Made by a program: the position numbers and the translations under genes. Of a stretch of DNA of 64,000 nt, positions 1-12,075 are shown one piece after another. How positions within the stretch are numbered: the first letter of the stretch is position 1; the number at the start of each line of letters is the position of its first letter. This DNA comes from Myotis daubentonii (lineage: Eukaryota; Chordata; Mammalia; Chiroptera; Vespertilionidae), in assembly GCF_963259705.1 (NCBI RefSeq), contig NC_081841.1:93653059-93717058 (forward strand), given 5' to 3'. The notes under the pieces are model-generated. The model had not been told where the DNA came from, searched no databases, and saw only the letters and a program-made list of their open reading frames with translations.

Positions 1-69
1 GGATGTAATTTGTCAGGGCCTGGAGACCTGAGCTTATTTAGAGACAAGTCATTCATTTTCTAAGGAGCT

Positions 70-560
70 TCACAACTAGGGCTGCAATTTTCTCTTTACC
101 TTGTTTATACCACCCTTTCCAGTTTGGAGATCCTTCCTGGAGATGGCGAAGACGGAAGCTAGGTAGGAGTTGAATAATTCTGCTTGGCATCTGTCGTCTG
201 CTAGCATTACACCATCTGCCCCACGCACTGGCGCTGGCCCTTCCCTATTCCTTCTGCTCAGAATGTGGTTGCACAAAGCTCTTTTTGCTGTTACTGAGCA
301 CTTGTTGCAAGTCTCAACTCATTCTGAGCCCAGCCTTGCTAACACTATGACTACATGCCTCTGACAGTCTTTGCTTTTCTTCTCTGGTTCGGGGCCTCTC
401 CTTTCCACTTTCGTGAAGGCTCTTTGAAAACCTGGGAGTGCTGGAGGGCTTCCTCTGCTGGCTCTGGTCTTCCCTTTGCTTCCCAGTCAGAATCGCAGGA
501 AACTGTACTGTTAGAATTTAATTCGGGGAAAAATGTTTCTTTAATAAGCCTCTGTCTTCA
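70..560 (-). mobile_element. CR1/L3-like LINE fragment (decayed)
   Basis: Read on the minus strand, this stretch translates to a segment ending in AELFNSYLASVF, the motif that links endonuclease and reverse transcriptase in CR1/L2/L3-clade LINEs (usual form 'aelLNeyFaSVFt'). Only a short open piece survives and the flanks have stops, so it is a dead ancient copy. Assignment to L3/CR1 rather than L2 rests on the look of the motif and is moderate. Confidence 0.5.
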
Positions 561-844
561 TATCCTTTAAAAAATAAAACAACAACCACAACAAAAACAG
601 GACAACAACAAAACCTCTTCAGGCATGTTTCCTGTCACAGATGCAAATAAGGTCTGACAAGTAACTGGTATTGTGCATTTAGGCTCAACTCTCCTGGTCA
701 GCTTTCCTAGAAAAACATGAGAAATGATTAAAAATATTGCTTAATTTATTTCAAGTAAGGATGTAGAGGAGCTGTTTCTTTCCAGTTTATTGTGCAATGA
801 GAAAGAGAGGAGAAGGCAGAGATTAAAGGAAGAAGGGAAATTAA

Positions 845-1005
845 TATTGAGTACCAACTACATTATTTCACTTAACCGTCATGTCAATCCAGGAAACACT
901 TTCCTGATTTTAGAGATGGAAAAATGAAGCTTAGGTTAAGTAACTTGAAATAATTTTGTTCGTGATCCAAAAGGTAGAGAGCCCAGAGCCGGGTTCAGTC
1001 AGTAT
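845..1005 (+). repeat. MIR-like SINE
   Basis: It has the MIR layout: a 'gagtaccaactac' stretch, then 'tttcacttaaccgtcat', then 'ttttagagatggaaaaatgaagctta', then a stretch about loss of signal with 'gtaacttgaaa'. The divergence is that of an old mammalian MIR. Confidence 0.6.
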
Positions 1006-1929
1006 GACTCTTCTCTTCATGCTTTGGTAGGTAATCTACTCACAAAACTACTCAGCCCAAAGTTGGATTTTTTGGACCAAACAACATTTAAAACAATTTG
1101 AATATATTGCCAACATTTCAATTTAGGAGATTTTATATCAAATTTCAGATTTCCAGTTTCTTAAAAAATCTCTGGATCCAACAATTCCCCCCATGGCAAC
1201 CATTGACCAAGCTGAGTACTGATGATCCCTTTCCATCCCTCTCTAGTTTCCATATCCCCACTTCTTCCTTCCTTTGTAGTCTCTGCTTGGTCCTGCTAGG
1301 TATTGGAGTTTTCAGTGCCTGAGGCCATGCTGCTGCACCATTGTTTTTCCTGGTTTTAGAGAGAATGTCCTCTGCCATATGGAAGAGAAGGGAGCAAAGG
1401 TTATGAAAAGCATAGATATGTCTCTTACACTCAATTCAGCCTTATTATTCCCATAGAAACGGGGCTCCTAGAAACTCAAGAGGTTCTAAAAAGAATGTGC
1501 TTATTTTATTGAGCTTGTCTTACATTCCCGCTAATGTGCTCACTTTTTGTACTATGTTTCTTAAACCACAGAGTCTAACAATAATGTAATTTCAGACCTT
1601 AAAACCTCTAAGGATGGGCAACAGCGTTTCTTCCTATGACTCTTTGAATAGGAGTCTCAGGCATGATCAAAGCCCATGCTCTCCCAGAATCCCCAGCTAA
1701 GCCAGCCATTGTGGCTGGACACTTCTAATAGATCATTAAAAATACATAAAGCTGGATTGACCATAGGCTGGGAATCAGGAAACCTGTCTCTTAGTCTTGT
1801 TCTGTTACTATAAGGATACTAATGCACAGAATATTATAGTAATACAGACCTGGGGAGGTAAGTCCTAAACCAGGGCCAGTAGTAAGAATGAAGTTAGAGG
1901 AGGAATCTAAATGTCATTTTGAAGGGAGG
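1006..1929. other. Intergenic DNA, no gene recognised
   Basis: Moderately AT-rich unique-looking DNA. Short open frames here have no recognisable protein family, no codon bias and no splice context. I see no RNA gene or young repeat. Confidence 0.5.
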
Positions 1930-2124
1930 AAGCTATTCATTGAGTCAGTCATTCGATATATACTTATTATGTGTCCACTACATGTCTGACACATTACAAT
2001 GAGGATTTGAAAGTGAACAAGACAAACAAAAATCCTTGCCATCATAAAGCTTACATTTTAGTAGGGAAAGACAGATGATTAAAAGAAATAATAAGAAAGT
2101 GAAAACTAAATAAAAAAGAATATA
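1930..2124 (-). mobile_element. L2 LINE, 3' end (part A of a split copy)
   Basis: This is the reverse complement of the L2 3' terminus: a 'cattgagtcagtcattc' start, then a stretch like 'aacaagacaaacaaaaatcc' and 'aaagcttacattttagtag'. The rest of the same L2 resumes near 4120. About 2 kb of Helitron and microsatellite DNA now separate the two parts. Confidence 0.75.
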
Positions 2125-2273
2125 TCTAGAATAATAAATGCATAATATGCTAATTAGACCAGCCATCCTTCCGAATGACCTTCTGGACAAAGCAGGGGCT
2201 GCAAGGCCGAGGCAAGCTGCTGTAGCTGTGAGGGCTGTGCCCCTTGTATGAATTTCGTGCATCGGGCCTCTAG
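2125..2273 (+). mobile_element. Short HeliBat-type Helitron
   Basis: It starts with TC followed by an 'aataataaatgcataatatg' head and ends 'cgtgcatcgggcctctag', the HeliBat 3' terminus, with a short subterminal hairpin (aatttcgtgcat). At about 150 bp it is a non-autonomous copy. Its closest relative in the window is the minus-strand copy at 45237-45392, which shares both ends. Confidence 0.8.
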
Positions 2274-2292
2274 TATATAAATAATATAATAT

Positions 2293-2297
<5 letters not shown>

Positions 2298-2342
<45 letters not shown>
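2298..2342. repeat. (TA)n microsatellite
   Basis: About 22 TA units directly abut the CTAG end of the Helitron at 2343. A matching (TA)n lies at its other end. Confidence 0.95.
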
Positions 2343-2343
<1 letters not shown>

Positions 2344-3784
2344 TAGAGGCCCGGTGCACAAAAATTTGTGCACTCGGGGGGGGAAGGGGGGGTGCCTCAG
2401 CCCGGCCTGTGCCCTCTCGCAGTCTGGGACCCCTCGGGAGATAAACCCCTGCTGGCTTAGGCCTGCTCCTGGGTGGCAGAGGGCAGGCCCAATCCCTAGG
2501 TGCAGCCCCTGGTCGGGCTCAGAGCAGGGCCGATTGGGGAGTTGAGGCGCCACCCCCTGTCATGCACAGAGCAGGGCAGATCGGGAGGTTGCAATGCCAC
2601 CCTCAGTCTACTCTGGGTAGGGCCAATTGGGGGATTGGGGCACCGCCCCCTGTCACACTCAAGGCAGGGTCGATGGGGAGGTTGCGGCGCCACCCCCTGT
2701 CACGCACAGAGCAGGGCCAATCAGGGGTTGGGGCGCTGCCCCCTGTCACTCACAGAGCAGGGCCAATGGGGAGGTTATGGCTCTATCCCGTCACACACAG
2801 AGCAGGGCCCGTGGCGGGGGGGGCGGGGTTGGGGCGCCACCCTCTATCACCCACAGAGCAGGGCCGATCAGGGGGCTGGGGCACCGCCACTCTCACACTC
2901 AGGGCAGGGTCGATGGTGAGGTTATGGCTCTACCCTGTCACACACAGAGCAGTGCCCGTGGGGGGGGCGGGGGAGGTTGGGGCGCCGCACCCTGTCACAC
3001 ACAGAGCAGGGCCGATCAGGGGGTTTGGGCGCTGCCCCGTCACGCTGATCCCGGTGCCCGGAGGCCTCGCGGCTCCGCTGATCCCGGTGCTGGGAGGCAT
3101 ATTACCCTTTTACTATATAGCATCCTTTTACTATATAGCATAGAGGCCTGGTGCATGGGTGGGGCTGGCTGGTTTGCCCTGAAGGGTGTCCTGGGTCAGG
3201 GTAGGGGTCCCCACTGCGGTGCCTGGCCAGCCTGGGTGAGGGGATGATGGCTATTTGCAGCTGGTCACACACCCTTCAGGGTGGGGGTCCCCACTGGGGT
3301 GCCTGGCCAGTCTGGGTGAGGGGCTGAGGGCTGTTTTCAGGCTGGCGGGTGACTGAAGCTCCCAACCGCTCCTTTTTTTCTTTTGTTTTTTCTTTTTTTA
3401 TTCTGGGCCAGCTTTAGCTCTGGCTCCAGCTCTGAGGCCTCTGCTGCTGAAAGCAGGTATCTGGTTTGTTTGGGTTCTATAATTGAAACTCTGTATCAAC
3501 TCCAGCTCTGAGATCCCGGCTCTCTGAAAGCAGGTTTCTGGGGTTTTGTTTAGCTTCTATATTTTTTACAATGTTTCAAACTGCCAGCTCAGTGGCCGGC
3601 AAGGCAGGCAGGGAACGTTGGAGTCCTCCATCACTGAAGCAAGCAAACCTCATTCATGTTTGCTTTAAGCTGCCTGGCTGCCAGCTGCCATCTTGGCTGG
3701 CAGTTAATTTGCATATCTCGCTGATTAGCCAATGGGAAGGGTAGCGGTCGTACGCCAATTACCATGTTTCTCTTTTATTAGATA

Positions 3785-3787
<3 letters not shown>
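2343..3787 (-). mobile_element. Long HeliBat-type Helitron with internal minisatellite
   Basis: On the minus strand it begins TCCTATCTAATAAAAG at 3787 and ends in a GTGCACAAA/TTTGTGCAC-type hairpin plus GGGCCTCTAG at 2343. No target duplication is seen, as expected for Helitrons. In element order it holds a 5' module with a tandem segment of roughly 80 bp (two copies near 3200-3345), an internal 'GGCCTCTAT' + 'CTATATAGTAAAAGGG' junction (near 3105-3145) that looks like one Helitron tail joined to another head, then a 47-bp minisatellite, then the 3' tail. No Rep/helicase coding is visible. It is the same family as 52600-54242 and shares its 5' module with 36389-37541. Confidence 0.88.
2530..3045. 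repeat. About 47-bp GC-rich minisatellite inside Helitron
   Basis: Roughly 11 imperfect units carry the core 'cacagagcagggccgatcag' followed by 'ggggttggggcgccgccccc'. The unit length is not a multiple of three and the units rarely contain stops, so long overlapping reading frames appear in all frames. These are not genes. Confidence 0.85.

Positions 3788-3832
<45 letters not shown>
3788..3832. repeat. (TA)n microsatellite
   Basis: About 22 TA units abut the 5' end of the minus-strand Helitron. Confidence 0.95.
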
Positions 3833-3835
<3 letters not shown>

Positions 3836-4057
3836 TAAGTGACTGAAAGACCGATCACCTGGTCGCAATGATGTACATTGACCACCAGGGAGGGGACAGA
3901 TGTTCAACACACAGGATTGGGCTCCCTCCTATCTGGATCGGGCCTGCGGGGATTGGGCCCAAAACCAGCTATCTGACATCCAGAGGGGTCCCGGATTGCA
4001 GGAGGGCACAGGCCAGCCAAGGGATCCCACTGGTGCAAGAATCCATGCACTGGGATA

Positions 4058-4060
<3 letters not shown>
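3833..4060 (+). mobile_element. Partial HeliBat-type Helitron
   Basis: It contains the HeliBat core 'gatgtacattgaccaccagg' and a tail-like 'gaatccatgcactggg' stretch. Both termini have been eaten by the flanking TA and GA microsatellites. Confidence 0.65.

Positions 4061-4061
<1 letters not shown>

Positions 4062-4115
<54 letters not shown>
4062..4115. repeat. (GA)n microsatellite
   Basis: About 27 GA units lie at the degraded 3' side of the partial Helitron. Confidence 0.95.
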
Positions 4116-4117
<2 letters not shown>

Positions 4118-4119
4118 TT

Positions 4120-5460
4120 GAGATTTTGGTGGTGATAAGGCTATGGGAAAAAATGTGTCAAACCAGGTAATCCCTGTTAGGGAGCTTTGAGACTAGAAAG
4201 GGATATTTAAATAGAATTGTTGAAGCCTCTTCACTGGGAAGGTGATATTTACAGACCTGAAGGAAGTGAGGAAGTAAGCCATGTACATATTTAGGGAAGA
4301 GCATTCAGGCAGAGGGAAGAGCAAGTGCAGGCCTTGAGGTGGCACCATGCTTAGCATGTCTGAGCTGGAGCAAAGACCAGCATGGCTGCAGTGGTGTAGG
4401 CAAGGGAGAGAGCAGTTGGAAATGCGGGTGGGACAGGCAATGGAGCCCTAGACCATGGAGGGACATGCAGGCCATTGTAAGCACTTTGATTTTTGCTCTG
4501 ATTGTCATGGGAGGCAGGGAAGTGACATGATCAGACTTGCACTTAACAGGATCACCCTGAGAGCTCTGTTGAGAACAGACTATAGGCAGCAAGGGTAGAA
4601 GCAGGGAGCCCAGTTAGGTGACTGTTACATGGTGGTGGACTAAGGAAGTGGCCTTGGAAATGGTGAAATGTGGTTATATTGTGTACATATTTTGAAGGTA
4701 AAGAGAACAGGATTTGCAGAAGGATCAAAATGGAGCCTGAGAGGAGAGGGAAAGGTAGGACTGTAAGATTCTACCCTGAACAACCAGAAGAATGCCATTA
4801 ACTGAGGTTGGGAAGGCTGTGTGGGAAGAATGGGTTTTGGTATCAAGACTAGGAATTGTCTTGGATACATTCAGATGCCTATTAAACACTGTTACTATAA
4901 GGATACCAGAGATTGTGAATAGGCAATTGGTATGTACACATGTAATTATTAGTGAGGCATCATAAGTGTATTGATTATACTTAAAACCATAGACTGGATG
5001 AGTCACCAAGGAAAAGAGAGTGTTTAGAAACGAGGAGAGGTGCCAGGACTGGGCCCTGGCCATCCTGACGTTAGGAAGTGGGGAATAAGATAAAATCAGC
5101 AAAGGAAACTGAGAAGTGTCCAGGAAGAAAGAAGGAAAATGCAAAGAAGCCAAGTGAAGGAAGTAAATTAAAGAATGAGGTGATCCAGTCTGTCCAGTGC
5201 TGCTGAGGGGCCAGCATGATGAGGACTTAGGAATGGCCATAGGTTGTAACAATGAAGAGGTCTCTGGTGACCTTGATAAGAACGTCTTAGCAGTAGTGGA
5301 GGGGATGGGAGGAGAGGCTGCTATGAAATCCTAACTAGGGAATGTGGCAAAGAGAGATTGGAGACTGTGAGTATAAACCACTATTTAAAGGAGTTTTGCT
5401 GTGTAGAGAAGAGGAGAAATGGGATGGTGGCTGGAGGAGGAAGTGAGGTTAGAAGAGGTT
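4120..5460 (-). mobile_element. L2 LINE, ORF2 3' part and 3'UTR (part B of split copy)
   Basis: The plus strand reads as the reverse complement of L2, with phrases such as 'agacctgaaggaagtgagga' and 'ggagttttgctgtgtagaga'. On the minus strand near 4940-4990 the reading GFKYNQYTYDASLI corresponds to the L2 reverse-transcriptase block around the catalytic YADD. It is now YTYD, so the catalytic box is lost. Many stops and frame breaks follow. Together with 1930-2124 it is one ancient L2 of about 1.5 kb, split by later insertions. Confidence 0.75.
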
Positions 5461-5794
5461 CTCTCTTCTCTCTCTCTCTCTCTCTGTATTCTTGCCTCAA
5501 TAGAGGTGAGGATGTCTAAGTGAATTTGTCAGATGGGATCTAGTGAATATGTAGAGACAGTGGCATTTGTAAGGAGCAGGGCCAGCTCATCCATGGTAAT
5601 GGTATGAAGGCGAGGTAGGTAGCACATGGAGTGACAGAAACTTATAACTGTAGCAGATCTCATCAGCTAGCTAAAAATGGAGCGGGCAAGAAAGAGAAAA
5701 CTCAGAGATACAGGTCCAAAGGCCCATAGGGAGGTTGGTAAGGGGTAGATATGGGTAGTTCTAGTAATTGAATCTGAGAGGACACCAAGTGGAG
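5461..5794. other. CT-rich tract and unassigned DNA
   Basis: A CT-rich run at 5461-5486 is followed by unassigned DNA that may be further decayed L2. No gene recognised. Confidence 0.4.
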
Positions 5795-5797
5795 GCA

Positions 5798-6007
5798 TTT
5801 TTATTTTTTATATTTTTATTTCAGAGAGGAAGGGAGAGGGAGATAGAAACATCAATGATGAGAGAGAATCATTAATCAGCTGCCTCCTGCACGCCCCCTT
5901 CTGGAGAATGAGCCCCAAACCCAGGCATGTGCCCTTGACAGAATTGAACCTGGGACCCTTCAGTCCGCAGGCCCATGCTCTATCCACTGAGCCAAACCAG
6001 CTAGGGC
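5798..6007 (-). mobile_element. Ves SINE
   Basis: The tRNA-like head lies at the right end ('ccactgagccaaaccagcta' read on plus) and the T/A-rich tail at the left. The box-B region reads 'attgaacctgggac'. It is a standard vesper-bat Ves SINE in minus orientation. Confidence 0.9.
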
Positions 6008-6115
6008 AAGGCACCTTTTAAACAATGAGACAGAGTAGACCTGAGAGCCTCAATTAGAAATAAAGCCTGTGGGAGTTGTCATCACAGCCAGTGCCCAAAA
6101 AAATAAGATTGGATT

Positions 6116-6118
<3 letters not shown>

Positions 6119-6164
<46 letters not shown>
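6119..6164. repeat. (GA)n microsatellite
   Basis: About 22 GA units. The Glu-Arg and Leu-Ser reading frames across it are artefacts. Confidence 0.95.
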
Positions 6165-6165
<1 letters not shown>

Positions 6166-7385
6166 CAGGAACAGGTCAGGCAGTGGTTCCACAGGACACC
6201 CTAGGAGTATGTGTGCATATGTGTTGTTGGTTGGGTTGGGGAGGCAGCAAAGACAGAAAAAGATCATTGCTTCAATTGTCAGTTCATACCTACTTTCTTG
6301 CCCAAAGAAGTAAAGACAACTGAACATGCACTGGAGAGTATTTCCTGAAGGAAGGAACCATCAGCTAGATCATCAGCTTCATGAAGGCCAAGGGGGTGGG
6401 GGAGTGATGGCTTAGTAAAGTCACCAGATTTAAGAAGGAGGTCACTGGCTTTCTAGGGGACAGTTACAATAGAGGAAGTTGGGCAGATGCCCAGTTGCAG
6501 GGGCTTAAGGTGTGATTAAAGAAGTGAAAAACCATATAATACCTCTGAGGACCAAGCAAAACATTTAAGGGAGTTCTAGGATGACATCAGAAGAGGGGCC
6601 ATGGAGAGGGCGAGAGCCCAGAGAGGCAGGGGCTGTGGTGTGGCTTACAGGATTCTCAGCGGATTTCTGCCTACACTTCCTTGTAGCATACCTGGAAGTT
6701 CCAGGGGGCGGTGGAAGGACATTTCAAGACCTTTCACTTGTCCCATAGCCGCCTGGGCAAGATTATACACAATAAGGAAATGGCAAGTGAGATGCATGGT
6801 GTCCTAAAAATCCCCCAGGTCTGCCTGGGTGGAGCTCCCAAAGCTGGGAGGAGAGAACGTAAAGCAGGACACGTAGATGCTGCTTTCCTCATTCCCTTTC
6901 TTATTTCCTTTCCCACATGCCTCCAAGTCTGGATGTAAATGTGTGTCTCTGCAGAGTGTTCTAAGAAGGTTCTACTCAACATGAGAAGTCCAGGAGTTTC
7001 CTCTTGGAGGAGGAGACTCAGGGCTGGAACCTGCATGTTGGGGAATAACAAAGCATCACACTTTGGATCCTAACCCATGCTCCTAGTGGCATCCTGCAAA
7101 GGCCTTCGGGGACTCTCAGAGCCCAAAACTTTAGCCACAGGTGAAGAGAATAGACTCGTGCCTCCTCTCCTACTATTTATTCCTCCTGTGCTCTTAGAAA
7201 AGGTCTCATTAAGCCTTCAGAGAGAAAGCGCCAGTGAAAATTTTTACTCTGGAAAACCTTCTAGGTTTTTTAATATTACAAAGATACATGTTTTTATTAA
7301 TACATTAAAATGTTATTAATCAATATATTAAAGTGCAGAAATTAAAGTTTAAAGAAACCACCTCTCCACTTAAGGCAAAGTCATT
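6165..7385. other. Intergenic DNA, no gene recognised
   Basis: No long conserved frame, RNA gene or young repeat is seen. Open frames of 60-105 codons here match nothing I recognise, overlap on both strands and lack splice or start context. Confidence 0.45.
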
Positions 7386-7387
7386 TT

Positions 7388-7607
7388 CTTTTTAAAAAAT
7401 ATATTTTATTGATTTTTTACAGAAAGGAAGGGAGAGGGATAGAGAGTTAGAAACACCGATGAGAGAGAAACATCGATCAGCTGCCTCCTGCACACTCCCC
7501 ACTGGGAATGTGCCCGCAACCAAGATACATGCCCTTGACCAGAATCGAACTTGGGACCCTTGAGTCCGCAGGCTGATGCTCTATCCACTGAGCCAAACCG
7601 GTTAGGG
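7388..7607 (-). mobile_element. Ves SINE
   Basis: The A-rich tail is on the left ('aaaaaatatattttattgat') and the tRNA-like head on the right ('gagccaaaccggttaggg'). It resembles the well-preserved copies at 34747 and 52227. Confidence 0.92.
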
Positions 7608-7629
7608 TGTCATTTTCATGTAATAAAGC

Positions 7630-7775
7630 AGATATTATTGAGTACTTGAAATATGCAGGTCACTGGGCCACATGCTTGATATGCATTATCAGACTTAATC
7701 TTCAAAACAAATTGATGAGGAAAGTCTTTACTGCTCCCATTTCATAGATGCAGAAAGGGAAGCTTGACGACATTC
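7630..7775 (+). repeat. MIR SINE
   Basis: 'attattgagtacttgaaata', '...cttaatcttcaaaacaa' and 'cccatttcatagatgcagaa' occur in MIR order. Confidence 0.7.
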
Positions 7776-10700
7776 ATGGGTCCAAGTCCAGGAGCTGGTA
7801 AAGGACAGATCCGGGGTCCCATTCCCAATCTGCTCCACAGAACACGTATTTCAACCCTGTTGGAATCCTCTGACGGTATTTGATGAGTATTTTTTTTCGA
7901 ATGCCTGCCTAACCTTGACCTACCCCATCTCCCTTCATTGTGGTAAGGGGTTTCCCAGTAGGAAGATATTTGGGAAATCTTCCACCCCATCCCTTTTTCT
8001 CCTGGGGCAATGATGCCCCAGTACCAAGGGAACTTGGACCACCTCCTCATTCCTTAGCGCATTGAGAACCTCTGTGGGTGGGAGGAAGCACAGATGGAAA
8101 TGGAGGCCCGGCCTCTTGTTGGTGGGAGGCAGGATGTGTGGACAGCTCAGAGGCTCACAAATAGCCCCAGGTCACAATTCCTGCTCCAGGTTTGCAGAGG
8201 CCCTTATTTGAAGTGTGACCTTAGACAAGTGACTAGACTCCCTAGGCCTCCATTTTCTCAGGTAGAAGGAGGGGGTGCTCTCTCCCTTTTCACTGAGGGC
8301 TTCAGCAGGGGAGTGGGGAGGAAAGGAGGTCCCCCCCAAACCCTTCCCTCTCATCAGAGAGACCAGGCCTGAAGAGGGGAGAAGTTGTCCTGGCAAAGGG
8401 CTGGCTGGGAGTTTACTACCGGATGAAGGCTGGGGGCAGTGAGGTTGGGGGTCAGGCATTCAGGCATGTGAAGGATAAGGTTGGCTTCACAGGCATAGGA
8501 TTTCCCAAGGAAAATACTTCCTTGACTCGAAATAACAAGGTTAGATAGTGCGCTTAGGTGCAATTTCTGGATGACTGTTAGTTCAAAGGACTGGGGTGCA
8601 GGAGTTTATGTTCTCACGCCAGCAATGCGTGTAGCCGGGCTGTTTCTTTACACACTTCTACTTTGGCTTTCCTGTAGGGAGTTCCAGTGTTATCATTATG
8701 CTTAACAGTTATAAACACTCCCATTTATTATGAGCTTACTAAAAGCACTGTCTTTACTTATATCTGCCTGGCGAATCTGTGCTTATCACCCCAATCAGGG
8801 CTGTGAAAGAGCTCCCTCTATAAACACTGCCTTGGACGCCTGGAAGTGATTTGCTAGTTTGCAACCTTCATAATAACAGCGTGTGATTCGGCCTCTTGGT
8901 TCACGGTTTTTTCCTGGTGATCGAAGACTACTCCAAGGCATTGGCAGTGATCGCTGGAGAAGTTAGTGAGCCTCTTCTCTCACCTGTGGGAAGTTTCAGC
9001 AGGGTGAGGGGTGAGTGTTTTCGAGGGCTGTGCAGGAACAAAGACAATCCCTTCCTTCTCATTCTCCTAGGCCCCCGGCCACAGTGGACACACAAATCAA
9101 TGTTATAGTGCTTCTCATACCACTGTTGTCATCTGTTTATTGGGTGGTCTCTCCTTCAAGACCGTGAACTTCTTGTGACCAACGTCTATGTATCTTTTCT
9201 GTCTCCACCTTCCGAACGCCTATGCCCCGAAAGGGTCTGGTTCATAGAGATCCTCAGTGCATGTTTGCCTGCACGAATGCCTCCTTACCTGGGCTCATTT
9301 CTGCCTGCTTTGTGAGCTTACGAGTAGCTCATTTGGGGGAAGACTTTCTTCTGTTACAAGCTCATCGTAAGACTTTTCTCACTCCTATAGTACTTTCATG
9401 GCAGTGCTGTGATTCCGAACTATTCCGTTAAGATTACTCATTATAACTTATAACTTACTATGAACAAATGTTTCACAAATGTTGGGGGGAAAGGCCAACT
9501 CTCCCTTTCCACGTGCTAACATATTTATACAACCCCTGTTGGCTTGTGCATACCCGCTAGGATGCAGGACAAACAAAAGCAGTTTCTCCATTACAAAGAA
9601 ATGTAACTATGCCATTTATTAGGCAAGATATGAACCTGGCCTCCAACCCAAAGCTTTAGGAGGCGTTGGCCAATACAGGAAAGGTTAAATTAGCATGTGA
9701 TAGGCTTCGTGAGTCACACTTGATCCCGAACCAATTAGTAATGTTGTGCATTTGGCAATTTTCCTCACCTCTCATTTTTTTTCCTCTTTACGAGTCAGAA
9801 GATCAGTGTTTTGTTTCTAAAGCTCTGCCGTAATTTCTAGCAGGTGCTGATGGTCACCTGCCACACTGTCATCAGGTTGTCTATGTACCGGGCAAGGAGA
9901 GTCTGGCCATCAGCAGGCCAGGCCAGAGAGGCACACTGGGTGGCTCTGCCTTGCTGCTGGTACTGGTAACTTCTTGCTTCAATTCATCTACAATGATCTT
10001 GCCCTCTAAGTCACAGATCTTGAATCTGGGGTCTCACATCTCATATCTGTGCTAGCACAGGGAGAAAAGTGAGATAGTTTTGACTTCATTATCAATTATA
10101 TTCTCAAATTTATTTGTCTTAAAATGAAATGCTTTCTATAAAAAAATCAACAAAAACAAATCCCCTGAAAGGGTAAATGGAAGAATGATTTTCATTAATC
10201 ATAGAGCAGACTGCTATTTCATAGCCACATTGTTACTTCTAAGATATTTTAAAAAATAGATTCAGTCTTATTCATATAGACACTGATTTTTTTTATTAAA
10301 CCATAATTAAAAAAACAAGTGCTTTCTAGTATTAAGCTGCCTGCGCTCATCTTTTTATGACTCCAAAGGAGAAAAACAAACTTGCATGGATTAGACAATT
10401 ACCTCAATGTTCTGAGTAGGAAAAGCTGATAATGGCTTAGAATTCATTTAATATCCGACCAGAGTTTATTGAGATCCCCTGGACAGACAGTGCTCAACAA
10501 GGGGAGGGGAAGAGGGCAGGAGGGAGGTCCCTGGAAGTGTAAATCAATAACAATACAATGCAAGAACACACCCAATGCCGCAGGGATTACTGTGATTAAG
10601 TGTCAGATGATCTGCACTGAATGCATCAGAAATTTAGAGAAAGGAGCACAAAGTGTCTGGGAGTGCAAAAGAATCGCAATCTGACTGAGAGGGATGACAT

Positions 10701-10925
10701 TCCACCTAGAGCAGGGACCTCAGCAAAAGGACAGAGCAAAATACACATGGGAGAGCGACTAGGTCCCTCTGAAGGGAGAGAAGGTATGTACCTGAGAGGG
10801 CCACATAGTGTTTGGATTCTAAACCAAAACATATCTTCAAAATTTTAAAAGGGTAGAACAAATTTTATTGAGAGGAAACTGAAAGCCAAGATAAATGAAA
10901 AATGTTAGATTACTTGAAACATAGA
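7776..10925. other. Intergenic DNA with weak L2 3'-end signal
   Basis: No gene recognised. A stretch at about 9145-9265 ('ttcaagaccgtgaacttctt...') has the layout of a decayed L2 3' end. The rest is unassigned single-copy-looking DNA. Confidence 0.4.
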
Positions 10926-10929
10926 CATC

Positions 10930-11075
10930 AGACTTTGAAAGGTCCTTCAACTTCATCCGGTCCAAATGCCTTATTTCACAGAAGGGGAAATTTAAGCTAA
11001 AATAAAATAAAAACATGCTCATGCTCACTAAGATAGTAAATGGCAAAGCCTGGGCTAGAAACGAGTGTGGTGTCC
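10930..11075 (+). repeat. MIR-like ancient SINE
   Basis: 'tccaaatgccttatttcaca' followed by 'gaaggggaaatttaagct' and 'gtaaatggcaaagcctggg' keeps the MIR/MIR3 core order. Confidence 0.45.
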
Positions 11076-11234
11076 TTCTCTTCTCCCCCTCCCCCCTTAA
11101 TAAATTCAAATATCCAGACTTAGACAAATCACATCCCAGGTTGCGCAAAGAAGTCCCAGAACCATTGTCAATAATTTCTGAACAAGCATGGAGAATAGAA
11201 GAACTGTTGGCAGACAAGAGAAGAACAAAGTTGT

Positions 11235-11830
11235 CCTGATTCTCATGAAGGGGGAAAAGGGCATATTATAAAAACTATAAGCCAGTCAGCTTGACAATTA
11301 TCCCTGGCAGAATTCTAGAACAGAATTTTAAAAAGCTATTTACTCCACAAACATTATTATAATAATAGAAACGAGGGGGGAAATAACCCACAATTTCACC
11401 ACTTTAACCCATCAACTGAACAGATTATTAAGTAGACTGTCAGTCTTTAGAAAAGCAAAGATCACTCAGAGCCAACCCGAAATCTCAGAAAACAAAACAT
11501 GTCTTTATTTATCCCTTTTCTGATAGGGATATTAGACTGGTAAAAAGAAGAGGCACCAAATCCATACTTGCTTTCAGCATGGCTTTTGACAAGACGTATC
11601 ATAATCACCTTGTGGATAGGACATGAACTGGCTGAGAGCCAGTGGGTACAACCGTGGCTGGGGCAAGAGCAAGACCTACAAAGTGCTGATTAGCTGCAGA
11701 GCAACTATGATGGTGAACCACGGAGAGCTCTCTTTTACCCCTCCCTAATAGTATTTTTGTTTGTGTCTTAAAGGAGAAGCTTATCAGATTTTCATTCGAT
11801 GTGGAGAAGGAAGGATAGTTAATATGAGGG
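11235..11830 (+). mobile_element. CR1/L3-like LINE reverse-transcriptase relic
   Basis: Plus-strand readings resemble the CR1/L3 reverse transcriptase: a 'YKPVSLT' block near 11280, followed further on by 'AFSMAFDKTYHN' (cf. AFDTVSHD) near 11580 and 'LIRFSFDV' near 11790. Multiple stops and frame breaks make it a dead ancient copy. Confidence 0.6.
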
Positions 11831-11844
11831 GATATTACTACTAC

Positions 11845-12075
11845 TAATAATAATGACAGATACTGGTTACTTGCTATGTGCCATGGATTGTGTTAAATAT
11901 ACTTTCCCCACAAAATTATTACGTGTAGATTGTAGCTTCCTATAAGGCAGGTAGTATTATTTTCTCAATTTTAGAGATGAGGAAACGGATGTTTTAAGAG
12001 ATCAAGCAATTTGCTCAAGATGACACAAGTCATAAGGGGCGGAACGAAATTCTAAATCCAGGTATGTCTGGCACC
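11845..12075 (+). repeat. MIR SINE
   Basis: A near-complete MIR: 'ctatgtgccatggattgtgt', 'ttttagagatgaggaaac', then 'caagatgacacaagtcata' and the closing 'ggcaccagagtctgaac'. Confidence 0.8.

Noticed and set aside
2500..3247. Overlapping open frames of 139-206 codons
   Set aside because: They lie in the 47-bp Helitron minisatellite, are open in several frames at once and encode only repeat-unit peptides.
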